Source: Boesenbergia rotunda
Taxonomy: Eukaryota; Streptophyta; Magnoliopsida; Zingiberales; Zingiberaceae
Direction of reading: 5' to 3'
Length of the DNA stretch: 64,000 nucleotides
NCBI GenBank assembly: GCA_024364735.1
Contig: JAGFNQ010000950.1
Coordinates: 111,019-175,018 of the forward strand
Shown here: positions 22,364 to 34,200 of the stretch, piece after piece
Layout of the letters: each line of letters starts with the position of its first letter
Numbering within the stretch: the stretch's first letter is position 1
Notes under the pieces: model-generated
What the model was told of the DNA's origin: nothing
Seen by the model: the letters and a program-made list of their open reading frames with translations, nothing else
The model's database searches: none
Made by a program: the position numbers and the translations under genes

Positions 22364-25300
22364 TGTAACGACCAGAAAAATTTTCTCAATATTTTCTTTA
22401 AAATATTGATCATGTCTAGATAGTTTTTGAGGAACCTAGAGATACTAGTACGAACTTTAGCCTAGTTATCCATGATTTTCCCATTTAAATTGTGACGCTA
22501 AGTACTAATGGGCCTTATATGGGCTTTTCTAGTACCATGGTTATTAGTGGATTTTAGGTAGAATTTAATATAAATATAAATGGGTTTTAATTAGGAATAT
22601 TAGCATGATTATGGGTGGGTCTAAGGGAAATTTTCAAAAATAATAAAAAATATATATAAAATAAAAATAAAGTGCATGCACCAAGGGTTGAACCTTGGAC
22701 CTAGTATACCATCATGCATGTACTAACCAATTCACCTAGCAAGGGAGTGCTAGTGGAAAAGGGAAGGGATTTTAGTTGAGGCTAAAGAAAGTGAAGAGTC
22801 ATAGCATCATGTCTCTTCACTTGCCTCCTTCATCTAGTATATAAGAGGGAGGAATGGAAGAGACAACTTAGCACTTAAGCATTTGTCTCTTCATCCACCA
22901 AAACTCCTCCTTCCTTCTTCTTTCTTCTCCTAGCCGAAACCTACAAGGTGGGTTCTCCTTTGGAAAAATTTCACAAGGAGACCTCTTCTTCAAGATCTAA
23001 GGGCTTTCTACAAGGCTACAAGGGATAGGGGTAGTCTAAGGTCAAGGGAAATTTTTTTTGGCTTCTCTATTCAAGGTTTATAATCAAGATCAAGAAAGGT
23101 AAGACCCCCTCACCTGTGGTATAATTGTTTCTTTGATGGTTATCAAGATTTGGACTTTTGTTTAAGATCTAAGTTGAGAAAATCATGTGGTAGGGCCTTT
23201 AGGGTTTCGACCAAGGCTTAAAAGGGGGCTTAGGGATGATGTAAACTCTTATTCATGCTCCTTAATGTTTTATTATGATAAATAAGGTATAGATTATGAT
23301 TTAGGGAAAGTTTGTCGCACCCTAAAGTCCTTTAGGGTTTCGGCCACCCTTCATGTCCCATGGTTAGGTTTAAATTCAACCCTTCAAGCATGTTTATATG
23401 CTTCCTCTATGATCTAATGGATATTAATTGTGTGTTATATGAATTTTTCCCATGGAATTATGACCTTTAGGGTTTCGGCCAAGAGCATTTCTAGGGCACG
23501 GAAATTAGGGTGAGCTCCAATTATGGGGTTTAATGGCTCCCTATGATTTTGTATGTAATGTATGAGTTTTCTTTTACTCATGGAAACTTTCATGTTGATT
23601 GAATGATGGAGCCATCTCCTATGGAACTTTCGGCCAACCTTGTAATTTAGGGTTTGGGTTGGGTTAAGTTTTCAAAGATACTTGTTATGGTTTACTAGGA
23701 TGTATGTATATGATTAAGTATGTTGTAAGAATTTTTATGTGACCCAAAACCCTAGCTTCATGTAAGATGTATCATGACTTTGTATATTAGGTCATGTGCT
23801 ATGATTATTCATAAATGTTTAGACCATGTGCCATGAACCTAGGGAATATGTATCATATATGAAAAGATCTATGCATGTTTTCCTATGTACCATGATCATG
23901 CAAGCTTTATGAATTAAGATGCTAATTATGTATGTATGTCATGTTTTATGAATGATATGTATGTGTGCCATGCCTTATAAATGATATGTACGTATGTCAT
24001 GTTTAAGAATGAAGATGATGAATGAAAATGATGATCATGGCTCTAAGACAAAATGATGTATGCATGGCATACCCTATGAATGAAGATAATGAATGATGAT
24101 GAATGTTCATGCCTTTAAGGCATCATGATGTTAAGTATGAATGATGAAATGTCAAGTATGTTTATGTCATGCTAAGGGATGGGCACCTTAAGAACGCCTC
24201 GGTTCTGGACTACCGTAGCTGTCCACGGTTCTGGAACTACCGCAGCTGTTCCTATTCTTATGTCAAGTTTCATGAAACAAGATTATGTTTATGCTAAGAA
24301 TGTTCTATGAATGATGAAGCATATGAAGTATTTTATTTTTATGAATGGGTTTGTACCGGACCGAAGTAAGGGTCCAAGGGATGGGAACCTTAAGAACGCC
24401 CCGGTTCTAGACTACTGAAGCTGTCCACGGTTCTGGGACTACCGAAGCTGTCCAACAGGGATGGGCACCTTAAGAACGCCTCGGTTCTAGGACTACCGTA
24501 GCTGTCCTTACCCTAGTAGGCCGAGATTAGCTACCTCGTATTTACTTAGGGATGCGCGCATATGATGTATGTATGTGGTACAAGCCGGGGACCCCTATGA
24601 TGTTATGATTATGTTTAAGTATTTATAACTATGGTTTTCAAATTAAGCATCCTTATGATATATGCATTGACTCATGCATCCATTCATGTTATGCATTACG
24701 CCATGATAAGCATGTTTATGTTTATGTTCATGTTAAGAATGATGCCATGATAAGTATGTTTATGTTTATGTTCATGTTAAGAATGATGCCATGATAAGTA
24801 TGTTTATGTTTATGATTCATGTTAAGAATGATGTCATGATAAGTATGCTTATGTTTATGTTCATGTTAAGAATGATGTCATGATAAGTATGTTTATGTTC
24901 ATGTTAAGAATGATGTCATGATAAGTATGTTTATGTTTATGTTCATGTTAAAAATGATGCTATGATAAGTATGCTTATGTTTATGTTCATGTTAAGAATA
25001 ATGTCATGATAAGTATGTTTATGTTTATGATTCATGTTAAGAATGATGTCATGATAAGTATGTTTATGTTTATGTTCATGTTAAGAATGATGCCATGATA
25101 AGTATGTTTATGTTCATGTTAAGAATGATGTCATGATAAGTATGTTTATGCTTATGTTCATGTAAGAATTATGTCATGATAAGTAAGCGTATGCTTATGG
25201 TGATGTCGAGAATTATGCCACGATAAATATGGTTTAAGAATTAGGTTTATGTTTATGTGACGTATGGATTTTCGTGAGTAGGAAAGGGTCTTATTAAGCC

Positions 25301-25805
25301 TATGTGCTTATAGTCTTATTTTTTCTTATACCGCAGATCAAGCAAGAGGTTACTAAGGGAAGCAGCAGAGGGGCAAGAGCATGTGTGTGGCAGTGACATG
25401 GCAAAGGATTCTCCTATTTACACTTATCGCATGACTTATGTTTGAAATGCCTCCTTTGGTTCTATGCTAAACTTATGATAGTTATGCTTAAGAAATAACT
25501 TACTACTTATGATGCTTATGGATAAGTTACTTGCTACTTATGATGCTTATGAATAAGTTATGAAATGTTTAAATTATGATGCTATGTATGCTGGTAATAT
25601 GTTAAGTTACAATGTCACCATGTTCATGAATGATAATTTAGGCATGTATAGACGATTCAAGTATTAGTTGCATGGTAAACGCATGTGTATAAGAAGAATA
25701 AAAAAAATTATTCCGCTGCATTAAGATATTCTTATGCCCTATGTATGTTAGCGTAACGCCACCTCTCGCCACACCGTAAGGTGTGGGAAAAAGGCGGGCG
25801 TTACA
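22364..25805 (+). mobile_element. Long gypsy-type solo LTR (Tekay/Del-like?), TSD GCTTC
   Basis: The ends TGTAACGACCAG (22364) and GGCGGGCGTTACA (25805) are inverted TGTAACG/CGTTACA, flanked by GCTTC (22359-22363, 25806-25810). A plus-strand TATA box (TATATAAG, 22838-22845) follows about 470 bases of U3. The 3442-base length and termini fit Ty3/gypsy Tekay/Del LTRs, though the lineage is a guess. Downstream are several AGGGTTTCGGCC words (23200-23480), three copies of a block starting GGGATGGGCACCTTAAGAAC-like sequence (24178, 24378, 24460) and a long 44-bp array. No ORF is supported. Confidence 0.88.
24701..25215. repeat. 44-bp tandem array, about 12 copies
   Basis: Units contain CATGATAAGTATGTTTATG and GTTCATGTTAAGAATGATG. 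Two units are shortened to about 38 bases by loss of one TTTATG, and the last copies are degenerate. The array lies inside the gypsy solo LTR. Confidence 0.9.
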
Positions 25806-26587
25806 GCTTCACTCACCAGGACCCGACTTCACTCACCGGGATTTTCATCACCTGGCTTCACTCACCAGAACCCAGGTTCACTCACCGGGATTTTCATCAC
25901 CTGGCTTCACTCACCAGGACCCGGCTTCACTCATCGGGATTTCCATCACCTGGGTTCACTCACCAGGATCCGGCTTCAATCACCGAGATTTCCATCACCT
26001 GGCTTCACTCACCAGGACCCGGCTTCACTCACCGGGATTTCCATCACCTGGCTTCACTCACCAGGACCCGCCTTCACTCACCGGGATTTCATCCAACCTA
26101 GCCCTCCAGGCTAGGACCTGACCCTCCAAGCTAGGACTTTGTGCCCAGTCCCCGACTAGGACTTAATCCTAATTCGTTCAACCAAACTTAAATCAAAACT
26201 TAAATCATTGTCAACACCAAAATAACAATCAGGGTCAGACTGCATCAACATTCCTTTGACTCGATGTCTGGTCATCTGACCCATCATGACCCATCAAGTC
26301 CTTCTTGCCAGATGTCCAGTCCTACTGACCCATATGAACTTCCTCTACCTAGTGTCTTGTCCTCTTGATCTAATAAAATTTCATTGCTAGGTATTTGGTC
26401 CACTTGACCTACTAGGGCTTTTCTATTAAGTCGTGCACTTAACACAACTATCAGATCACATGGGCTTAACTTTAAATCTTTGCCAGTATCAAAATACAGA
26501 TTCGATTATCTAGTGCTCCCTACACTAACAATCTCTCCTTTTTTATGTTTGGTAACCCGGTTTAAAGTGAAGAAAAATACAAAATAA

Positions 26588-27096
26588 TGTGAGGCCCGGT
26601 GCCGTCGATAGAGGGGGGGTGAATATCGACTCGTTAAAAAATTCTTCGGAAAACGTGTCTTTCGATCATTCTAGACAGAGAGTTAGTGCGCAGTGGAAAT
26701 AATAAAGAACAAAAAGGAAGACACTTGTACACACGGGATTTACTTGGTTCCCAACCCCCCAGGGTCAGTACATCCAAGGCCTAAGCACGGGAAACGCCCA
26801 TCCACTAATGGTCTCCTTTCCAGACTTTCCGAAGGCGGAGAACCCCGTCTTACAGTGCACAATTTACAATCAAAATATTAAGAAAAATAAATGCAGAAAC
26901 ATAAATTCAAACCAAACAACGGGTCGAAGACTCGGCCGATCTGGAACTCTGAAGTGTCGCGCACTTCCTCCTAGAGCCTCCTTGGTCGCAGAGCTTCGTC
27001 TTTAGCGCTTTATCGTCACTCGGAATGCTTAGAATGATCTCGGAATTGGTGTCCTGAGTTGAGGGGTCGAACCCCTTTATATACTCATGTCTAGGG
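26588..27096 (-). mobile_element. Truncated LTR, same family as 18975-20491
   Basis: It begins TGTGAGGCCCGGTGCCGTCG and carries the AGAGGGGGGGTGAATATCGA box. It runs parallel to the solo LTR at 18975, including the CCCAGGGTCAGTACATCCAA segment and TATA region (CTTTATATAC, about 27074-27083). It is cut by the LTR at 27097. Its remainder is not found in the window. Confidence 0.8.
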
Positions 27097-28007
27097 TGTT
27101 GGATGGGGTGGACCGGCTAGAGAGGGGGTGAATAGATGGTTATGAAAAATAATGGAGATAACACTCGTCTAAAAAAAACTTGGTTGCAACTGGAACGTTG
27201 CTTCCAAGGCGGTTAACGCTCAAGCAGAACTCCATCAGGATGAGAAACCTTTACAGTTGTAGCACTGAAGACTTAGAGAGGTTACAATTAAATTGATTGA
27301 ATATGTGAAAAGGTTGAAACTCTAAGCCTATTTATAGCCTAAGAGAATAAATTTGAATTGTTGATTGTTGAGGAATTTTCTCTTGGCCGTTGATCCATGG
27401 ATGTAATCTGGATGGTTGATCTTGGATGGGATTAACTTGCATCCATTAGATCTGATTAAAGGATAAGGCTTTATCCTTTATGAGATAAAGGAATTTTTAT
27501 CTTGTGCTCAAGATTGCTATTGTAATCCCAAGTAATAATATCGGCAAGAATAAATTGTCTCTGACCTTTATCCCAACTGGTAAGCTTGGCCGCCTCTGCT
27601 CTCGAGGTCTGGGGTTCAATTCCTCTTAGCAACAATTTAATCTTTCTTTTTCGGGCGACTAGCCTTTTGGTTCTTCGTCTTCTGAGTGATTTCCGGCCAA
27701 CTGGAGTTAGGCTCACCCGAACCCGACTCTGGCCTTTCGCCCCTCGAGCGTCCTTCCTCCCGGCTTCTCATCCCTTGGACACCGCGCGTGTCCTTCTCGC
27801 TCCATCGGCGTACTCTTCCGCAGCTTCCGCGTCCCTCGGATTGTACCGAGCCCGTCGGCTCACTTTCCGCACAATCCTTCTCGTCCGCTACGTCTTACGC
27901 TCGACTTCCTCCGTACCTAAGCTCCTGCACACTTAGCAGAGGGATTAAACATACCAGGACTTAACTTAACCTGGTTGATCACATTAAAACTTACCGGGGC
28001 ACCAACA
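27097..28007 (-). mobile_element. 3' LTR of a gag-only Copia
   Basis: The ends are TGTTGGATGGGG on the plus strand (27097) and GCACCAACA (28007). A PPT follows (complement of 28008-28022, AAAAGGGGGAGATT). TATA: complement of 27326-27340 (GGCTATAAATAGGC). A 9-base hairpin (27458-27479, AAAGGATAA/TTATCCTTT) lies just upstream of it. A tRNA-like SINE head at about 27572-27650 is embedded in it. Confidence 0.85.
27572..27660 (+). mobile_element. Au-like tRNA-derived SINE head
   Basis: CCCAACTGGTAAG followed about 35 bases later by GGGGTTCAATTCC (B-box type GGTTCNANNCC) and CTTAGCAACAA. This order resembles the 5' part of plant Au-type SINEs. The tail and TSD were not identified, so the insertion limits are open. 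Confidence 0.45.
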
Positions 28008-28611
28008 ATCTCCCCCTTTTTGATGTGCATCAATCCAGGTTCAGTTAGGATTAAACTAAATAAGTAAAAAATAGTAAAATTAAATAAATAGGTTGAGCAT
28101 GAAAAAGATGTTTCAATGCAAATCTACAATCCCCCCTGTACACTAGCCTACTCTCCCCCTTTGATCACAGCAAAAATCGGGGACTAATAAATCGGGGACG
28201 AAAAAGTTAGCATATTGAAAAAATTGAAGTGTTTAACTAAAGTTTAAAAGATTAAAAAAAATTAGTTTTCAAAAATAGCATTTTCAAGAATTTTTCAAAT
28301 TAAAAAAAATATAATTTCATTAAATTTTTTTAATTCTAAATGGACTTAAAAAATTCAGAAATAAGTTTGACAAAGTCAACATTTGATTTATAGATCAAAA
28401 AAAAATCGGATCTTGTCAAACTATTTTTCCTTCGAATTCTTAAAATTTAAAAATATGGTTTCATCTAAAAAATCATAAAAATTCGAAGAGTGTTTGAAAA
28501 TTTTCAAAAAGTTTCAAGTGTACAACCAACTTTTCTTAAGTAACAAAAAATTGTACTGAATTTTAAAAAAATGACACAATAAAAATTGTTAGTCAATATC
28601 TGCAATAAAAA
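28008..28611 (-). other. 3' untranslated region of the gag-only Copia
   Basis: PPT plus about 590 bases of A/T-rich DNA. It contains no protease, integrase, RT or RNase H sequence, although pol would be expected here. Confidence 0.75.
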
Positions 28612-29860
28612 TTAATTTAAGACAAATTTAGGAATCCAAAATAGGTTACTATCAACCGGGTTAGTTAAAAATTTAGGGGGCACATAATTTCTTGGTATTT
28701 TTCTAAGTTGGCCCTTGTGATTCTTAAGATACCAGTTCAGCCCCTCAGGATAATGATTCTTTTTCTGTCGTAGGCATGTAATATCAAATTCCAATTTCTT
28801 AATTAAATTTTCTAGATTTTCATTTTTATTTTTTAAGTTATCGAACATAGTTAATGGGCATGATGTAGATAACTCCTTTTTCAACCTCAATATCTTTCTC
28901 CTCTTTTTACATAAACTATTCAAAATAGATTTTAAAACAGAAAAAAGTTTGTCGGGAAGTAATTTACATACCTCACTTACCATGTCGTTGTATTTGCTGC
29001 TTAGTGGTTCCTCATCGCTGCTGCTTTCGTCAGACGACTCTCCCCCTTCGTTGATACTCATCTCCGATGATCTCTCTTCGTTGTCCTCCTCTTGATGACT
29101 CGCCATCAAGGCAAGTCCAGCATACTCCTCGATTTCTGACTCATCAGAAGACGTGTCATCCCATGTCGCTTTCAGCGCTTTCTTTTTCTTCAGCTGATTT
29201 TTCTTCTTCTTGTTCTTTAATTTGGGACAGTTGTCTTTAATGTGACCCTCTTCATCACAATTATAGCACTTTACCGTTCATCTCTTCAGAGATTTCTACT
29301 TTCCCTGAAACTTTGAAAATTGATTAGATTTAACAAACTTTTTAAATTTCCTTACCAAGTATCCTTTTTCTTCTTCTTCTTCATCATCCGAGGATACCGA
29401 TCCTGGTACTGTTATTTTCACGTTCAAGGCTACACCATTCGTCTTTCGATTTCCTACAATTATCGATTCGTGAAGTTCAAATGTTGAAAATAAATTCTCG
29501 AGCGAAGTTGTCTCAAGATCTTTAGCAATAAAAAAAGAATCAACAAAAGGCGTCCAATCGAAATTTCTCGGAAACGAATTAAGCGCGTACCTTAGTGAAT
29601 CTTGGTTACTTACCTCTTCCCCGAGATTCGTCAGTTCCGTTAACAAACCTTTTATTTTTGAGTGCAAATGCGCTACTGTTTGACCTTCTTGCATGCGGAG
29701 GTTGGTCAACTAGTTCCGGAGAATGTCCCTTTTGGTGAGCTTGGCTTCGAAAGTCCCTTCGTGTAACTCTAGGAATTTTTCCCAGAGTTCTTTCGCGGAT
29801 GCGTATATGCCAATTCGGTTGACTTCTTGTGCTGGGAGTACAGAAAGCAGGTGGTAAACT
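28612..29860 (-). pseudogene. Copia (SIRE-like) gag without pol, 5' end missing
   Basis: From 29860, inside the capsid: VNRIGIYASAKELWEKFLELHEGT, QTVAHLHSKIKGLLTELTNLGEEV and a YALNSFPRN block. The zinc knuckle CYNCDEEGHIKDNC (about 29225-29270) and an acidic Ser-rich coiled-coil tail follow, ending at a stop at 28612. One frame runs throughout, broken by TAG at 29710-29712 and stops near 29293 and 29275. The N-terminal capsid codons are cut off exactly at the LTR of the young Copia (29861). Gag-only layout (LTR, gag, no pol) resembles TR-GAG elements, though simple pol deletion fits equally. Confidence 0.85.
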
Positions 29861-30211
29861 TGATGGTTTCTGAGCATGAAAACGATTTGCATTCTACTAG
29901 ATTTCATAATACAACAACTTACAGTGATTTGATTTTCCTCTTCCTTTGGTTTCTTCTCCTTTGTCTTGCTGTCGTGCGATCAACCACCCACGGACTAATC
30001 ACTCTCTTTCACAAGCCAAATCCCTCACGATTCGAAGCTCCTTGTTCCTTTTTTTTTTCGTTGCCTTTGGATTGCAATCCGGACGCTTTTTATAGTGGAA
30101 GAATCGGACGTTACCTCTACCTCCATCAATGGAGGTGTTCAATGCCATTGATTGTGAACGTTTCAACGTTCACAATCAAGGCTTGTAACGCCTCGGCTTG
30201 TAACGCTAACA
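29861..30211 (-). mobile_element. 3' LTR of the young Copia
   Basis: 351 bases, TGTTAGCG (30211) to CCATCA (29861) on the minus strand. TATA: complement of 30087-30095. Hairpin 30150-30177. PPT: complement of 30212-30222 (GAGTGGGAGA). Confidence 0.95.
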
Positions 30212-31299
30212 TCTCCCACTCGTCCAATTCTATCCATATAGGTCATCTAGTCACTAAGACTATGTAAGGAAGTCACAAAGACCATATGAGAGCATTCAAT
30301 TCATACTTCAGGGAAAATGGTTCGTGCGACAGCAAGCACACTGAGCAATTCATGCTAAGAAAGTTGTTACACTTAACTTAGCTGCTCTATAGAACAAATC
30401 AGAGACATCAATAACTTGCTTTTATCCCAGATTAAATATTTACATCAATATGAACATCTCTAATCCCTCATAAGACATCTATGTCAAGAGCATGTTCGAC
30501 ATCTCAAATCAATACATTTATTCACAATTACATTTTTAAGTACTTAACAAAAATGTAACTGGTCGACCAGTGAATAAGTATTACAGATGTAAACCAATTT
30601 TAATCTTCCTTTTCAGCTAGAATCTATTCATTCTAATCAGTTGCTTTCCTAGTTATGCTCCATAGACCGAATCATCCATAGTCAATAGGACACACACTAA
30701 AGTAGCAAACACTGATTAAAACTTCAAGTAGACAGCTAAATAGTCACTTAGGGTAAGATTGAGATTAACTGATAATCTCAAGGGTCTCACATAGTAGAGA
30801 AGCAGGGATCCTTTCTCCTACTACCCTTATTGTCGCTACAGCACATGTGGTATGAATCACATGCTACGATGTTTTTCTCTTTACCAAAAAAGAGTGCATG
30901 TTTTTCTCAAATATCTAACATCGTACAGATTTCGATCTAGACATACCTAACGTCTAATCCGAATTCAACTTATGAATTCTAATCTGGCTTTAAACAGGTT
31001 TAGTAAATGGTGGGTGCATTTACTTCGATCATTACATAAATGATCTCATCTTGATACAAAATCAAGGCGACCTCAACTTATGATTATGTCTCTATTCACA
31101 ACTACATAAGCTGTCTCATAAGTAATGGTCTTACCTCTATTTATACTCAACAAATAGAGACGATTGTCCATGTGAGTGGACCAATCTCAGCCTGCCAACA
31201 TGCTCATCGAGACTTTTTCCAAATGTAACAAATACATTTACACTGAATAGATCATGACATTTCATTTATTAAAAATGTAACAAATACATTTACAATGTG
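30212..31299 (-). other. 3' untranslated region of the young Copia
   Basis: About 1.1 kb between the RNase H stop and the 3' LTR. No ORF is supported. A TAACAAATACATTTACA word recurs (31225 and 31277). Confidence 0.7.
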
Positions 31300-34200
31300 T
31301 TACATCTTGCGTAGTCCCAAAGACTTCACATGTTCATTAAATGACTCTTTAGTCAACGGCTTAGTAAAAGGATCTGCAAGCATTGCTCGGGTAGGGATGT
31401 ACTCAAGAATTATCTTTTTCTTGTCAACAATATCCCTTACAAAATTGTATTTAATTTCTATATGCTTGCCTTTGCTGTGATATTTAGGATCCTTGGAAAA
31501 AGCTATGGCAGCTTGATTGTCACAACACAATGTAACAGGGCTCCCACTGTCCTCAACAATCTTCAGATGCTTTAGGAACCTTCTCAACCAGACAGCTTCT
31601 TGTACAGCCGCTGCACAAGCCACATACTCAGCCTCCATTGTTGACAGTGCTACACAAGCCTGTTTCTTGCTGTTCCATGAAATGGCACCTCCATTCAGCA
31701 TAAAAATATAGCCTGATGTGGATTTTCTGTCGTCAAGGTCCCCTGCCCAATCTGCATCTGCGTAGCCCTTCAAGCTCAACTTTGACCCTCGGAAGCAGAG
31801 ACAATAATCTGCCGTTCCTTTGAGATATCTGAATATCCTTTTTACCGCTTTCCAGTGTCTCGATCCTGGGTTTGACTGGAAACGACTAACTAAGCCAACA
31901 GCATAGCTTATATCAGGGCGAGTACACAACATAGTGTACATCAAACTACCAATGGCACTAGCATATGGTCTTTTCTTCATCTCGGCTATCTCTTCAGGAG
32001 TCTTGGGAGACATACTTTTGCTCAAAACAACACCTTTCGCTGTAGGTGTCTGTTCAATGTTGCAATCAAACATATTGAAGTGTTGTAGTATCTTAGTAAT
32101 ATAAGCTTCTTGGGACAAACCCAAAAGTCTTTTTGATCGATCACGAATGATCCGTACTCCTAAGATATACTCAGCTTCTCCCATGTCAATTATGTCAAAT
32201 TGTGATGAAAGCCAAGACTTGACCTCAATCACAACCTTTAAGTCATTTCCAGCTATTAGCATATCATCAACATATAATGATAAAATGACCAACTTTCCTT
32301 TATCCTTTCTTAGGTAAACACAATGATCCTCATTGATCATTTCGAAACCATAAGATAAAATGACTTCATTGAATCTTATGTTCCATTGTCTCGACGCTTG
32401 CTTTAGCCCATATATAGACTTTTTAAGTCTACATACTTTATCCTCTTGGCCTTCAGCAATATAACCTTCTGGTTGTACCATATAGATTTCCTCGTCAAGA
32501 TTACCATTAAGGAAAGCCGTTTTTACATCCATCTGATGTAATTCCAAGTCATAATGTGCTACTATAGCTAAAATGACACGTATTGACACAAACTTCACAA
32601 CAGGGGAAAATGTCTCTTCAAAATCAATACCCTCCAATTGGGTATATCCTTTTGCAACTAGACGAGCTTTGTATTTATTAATCGATCCATCTGCCTTCCT
32701 CTTGATTTTGAGAATCCATTTATTCCCAATAGCCCTTCGGCCTGGAGGAAGATCGACTAAATCCCAAACCTGATTCTTTCTCATAGACTCCATTTCTTCA
32801 TCCATTGCAATTCTCCATTTTTCTCTAACTGAGCATTTCAATGCTTCCTCAACCGTTCGAGGTTCTTCATCGTCAACTGGGAGAATCATTAATGCCTCAT
32901 TTTCAATGTCAAACCTTCTCCGAGGAATAATCTTACGATTACTTCTTCGCAAGTTTGACTGTTGAGAAACTAATTCACTTATAGGCAATTCACTCCCACT
33001 AGGTTGACTAGATTCAGGCATTCCCTGAGATTCCTGATCTGTTAATGGAGGAACAGTATCCTCCTCCTCTATTGCAAATAGAGGAGTTGATTTATCAACT
33101 TCACCTCTTGTTGGGAACTCAGTTTCGAGAAAAGTAGCATCTCTTGACTCAATTTCAGAGATGGTTCCATCTTGCTGCTCACCAATAAAAACATAACCCT
33201 TAGAAGTATCAGAATATCTTACAAAGATACACTTCTTACCTCTGGGTCCTAATTTTCCATATTTGTGAGTCTTATCATGAATATAAGCAGCTGACCCCCA
33301 TGGTCTCAGATTACTCAAATCTGGTTTTCTGCCTGTCCAAAGTTCATATGGAGTAGATGGAACAGATTTAGAAGGCACCCGGTTAAGTATGTAGGTTGCA
33401 GCTAATAATGCATCTCCCCAATAGGAAATAGGCAAATTAGCTTGAGCCATCATCGACCTAACCATTTCAAGAAGAGTTCGATTTCTTCTTTCAGCAACTC
33501 CATTTTGCTGTGGAGTTCCAGGGATAGTTAACTGTCTAATAATCCCTTTCTCATTACATATTGTCTTGAACTGATCAGACAAGTATTCACCTCCACGGTC
33601 AGTGCGTAAGGTTTTAACCTTACGTTCCAATTGATTCTCAACTTCGTTCAAATAACGATTAAAGCAATCTAATGCTTCAGATTTATGAGAAATCAAATAC
33701 ACATGACCAAAACGTGTGAAATCATCAATAAATGTAATGAAATATGAACTACCATTTCTAGCCTTCATGTTCATCGGACCACAAATATCCGAATGAATCA
33801 ATTGCAAGGTTGAATCAGCCCTAATAGCCTTACCAAACGGTTTCCTTGTTGCTTTTCCAGCAAGACAGTGCTCACATATAGACAACTCAACTTTAGCACG
33901 AGTGCCGAGCAGACCCTCTCTTGCTAATCTATTCATTCTTTCTTGTCCTATATGTCCCAATCTAGCGTGCCAAATTTCATCATTAACATCAGCATCACTA
34001 GTAAGAGCAATGTTTGAAAAACAACCATTATTTCCACAATTAACATCAGGTTCTACATCAAGAACCATGAAACCGTTTGATATAAAACCATATCCAATTA
34101 ACACAGAGTCAATTCTAAGTTCTACTCGACGACTGTAAAAATTCATACAATAACCCAATTCAAGAAGACAATTAACAGAAACCAAATTCCGTCGAATCTC

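Larger units (their letters stand above)
22150..26095. repeat. 49-bp tandem repeat split by a solo LTR
   Basis: Units built from GGCTTCACTCACCAGGACCC and GGCTTCACTCACCGGGATTT plus CCATCACCT. About four units lie before 22363 and about six after 25806. The solo LTR inserted into the GCTTC word of one unit. ORFs here are repeat artefacts. Confidence 0.85.
20837..26530 (-). mobile_element. 3' LTR of another SIRE-type Copia, interrupted by a gypsy solo LTR
   Basis: The ends are TGTTAGAACTTGG on the plus strand (20837) and CACTAACA (26530). A PPT-like tract follows (complement of 26531-26545, AAAAAAGGAGAGAT), so on the minus strand this is a 3' LTR. Without the nested insertion it is about 2250 bases. 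It is rich in tandem and palindromic repeats: CTGATCGGTC...GACCGATCAG hairpins (21690-22090) and a 49-base direct repeat (22150-22363 and 25806-26095). Its internal region and 5' LTR are not in the window; sequence after 26587 belongs to another LTR. Confidence 0.8.

Noticed and set aside
24701..25215. Regular repeats resembling a CRISPR array
   Set aside because: Units are contiguous without unique spacers and lie in a plant LTR.
25781..26121. Two overlapping plus-strand ORFs of about 110 codons
   Set aside because: They are direct translations of the 49-bp repeat in two frames.
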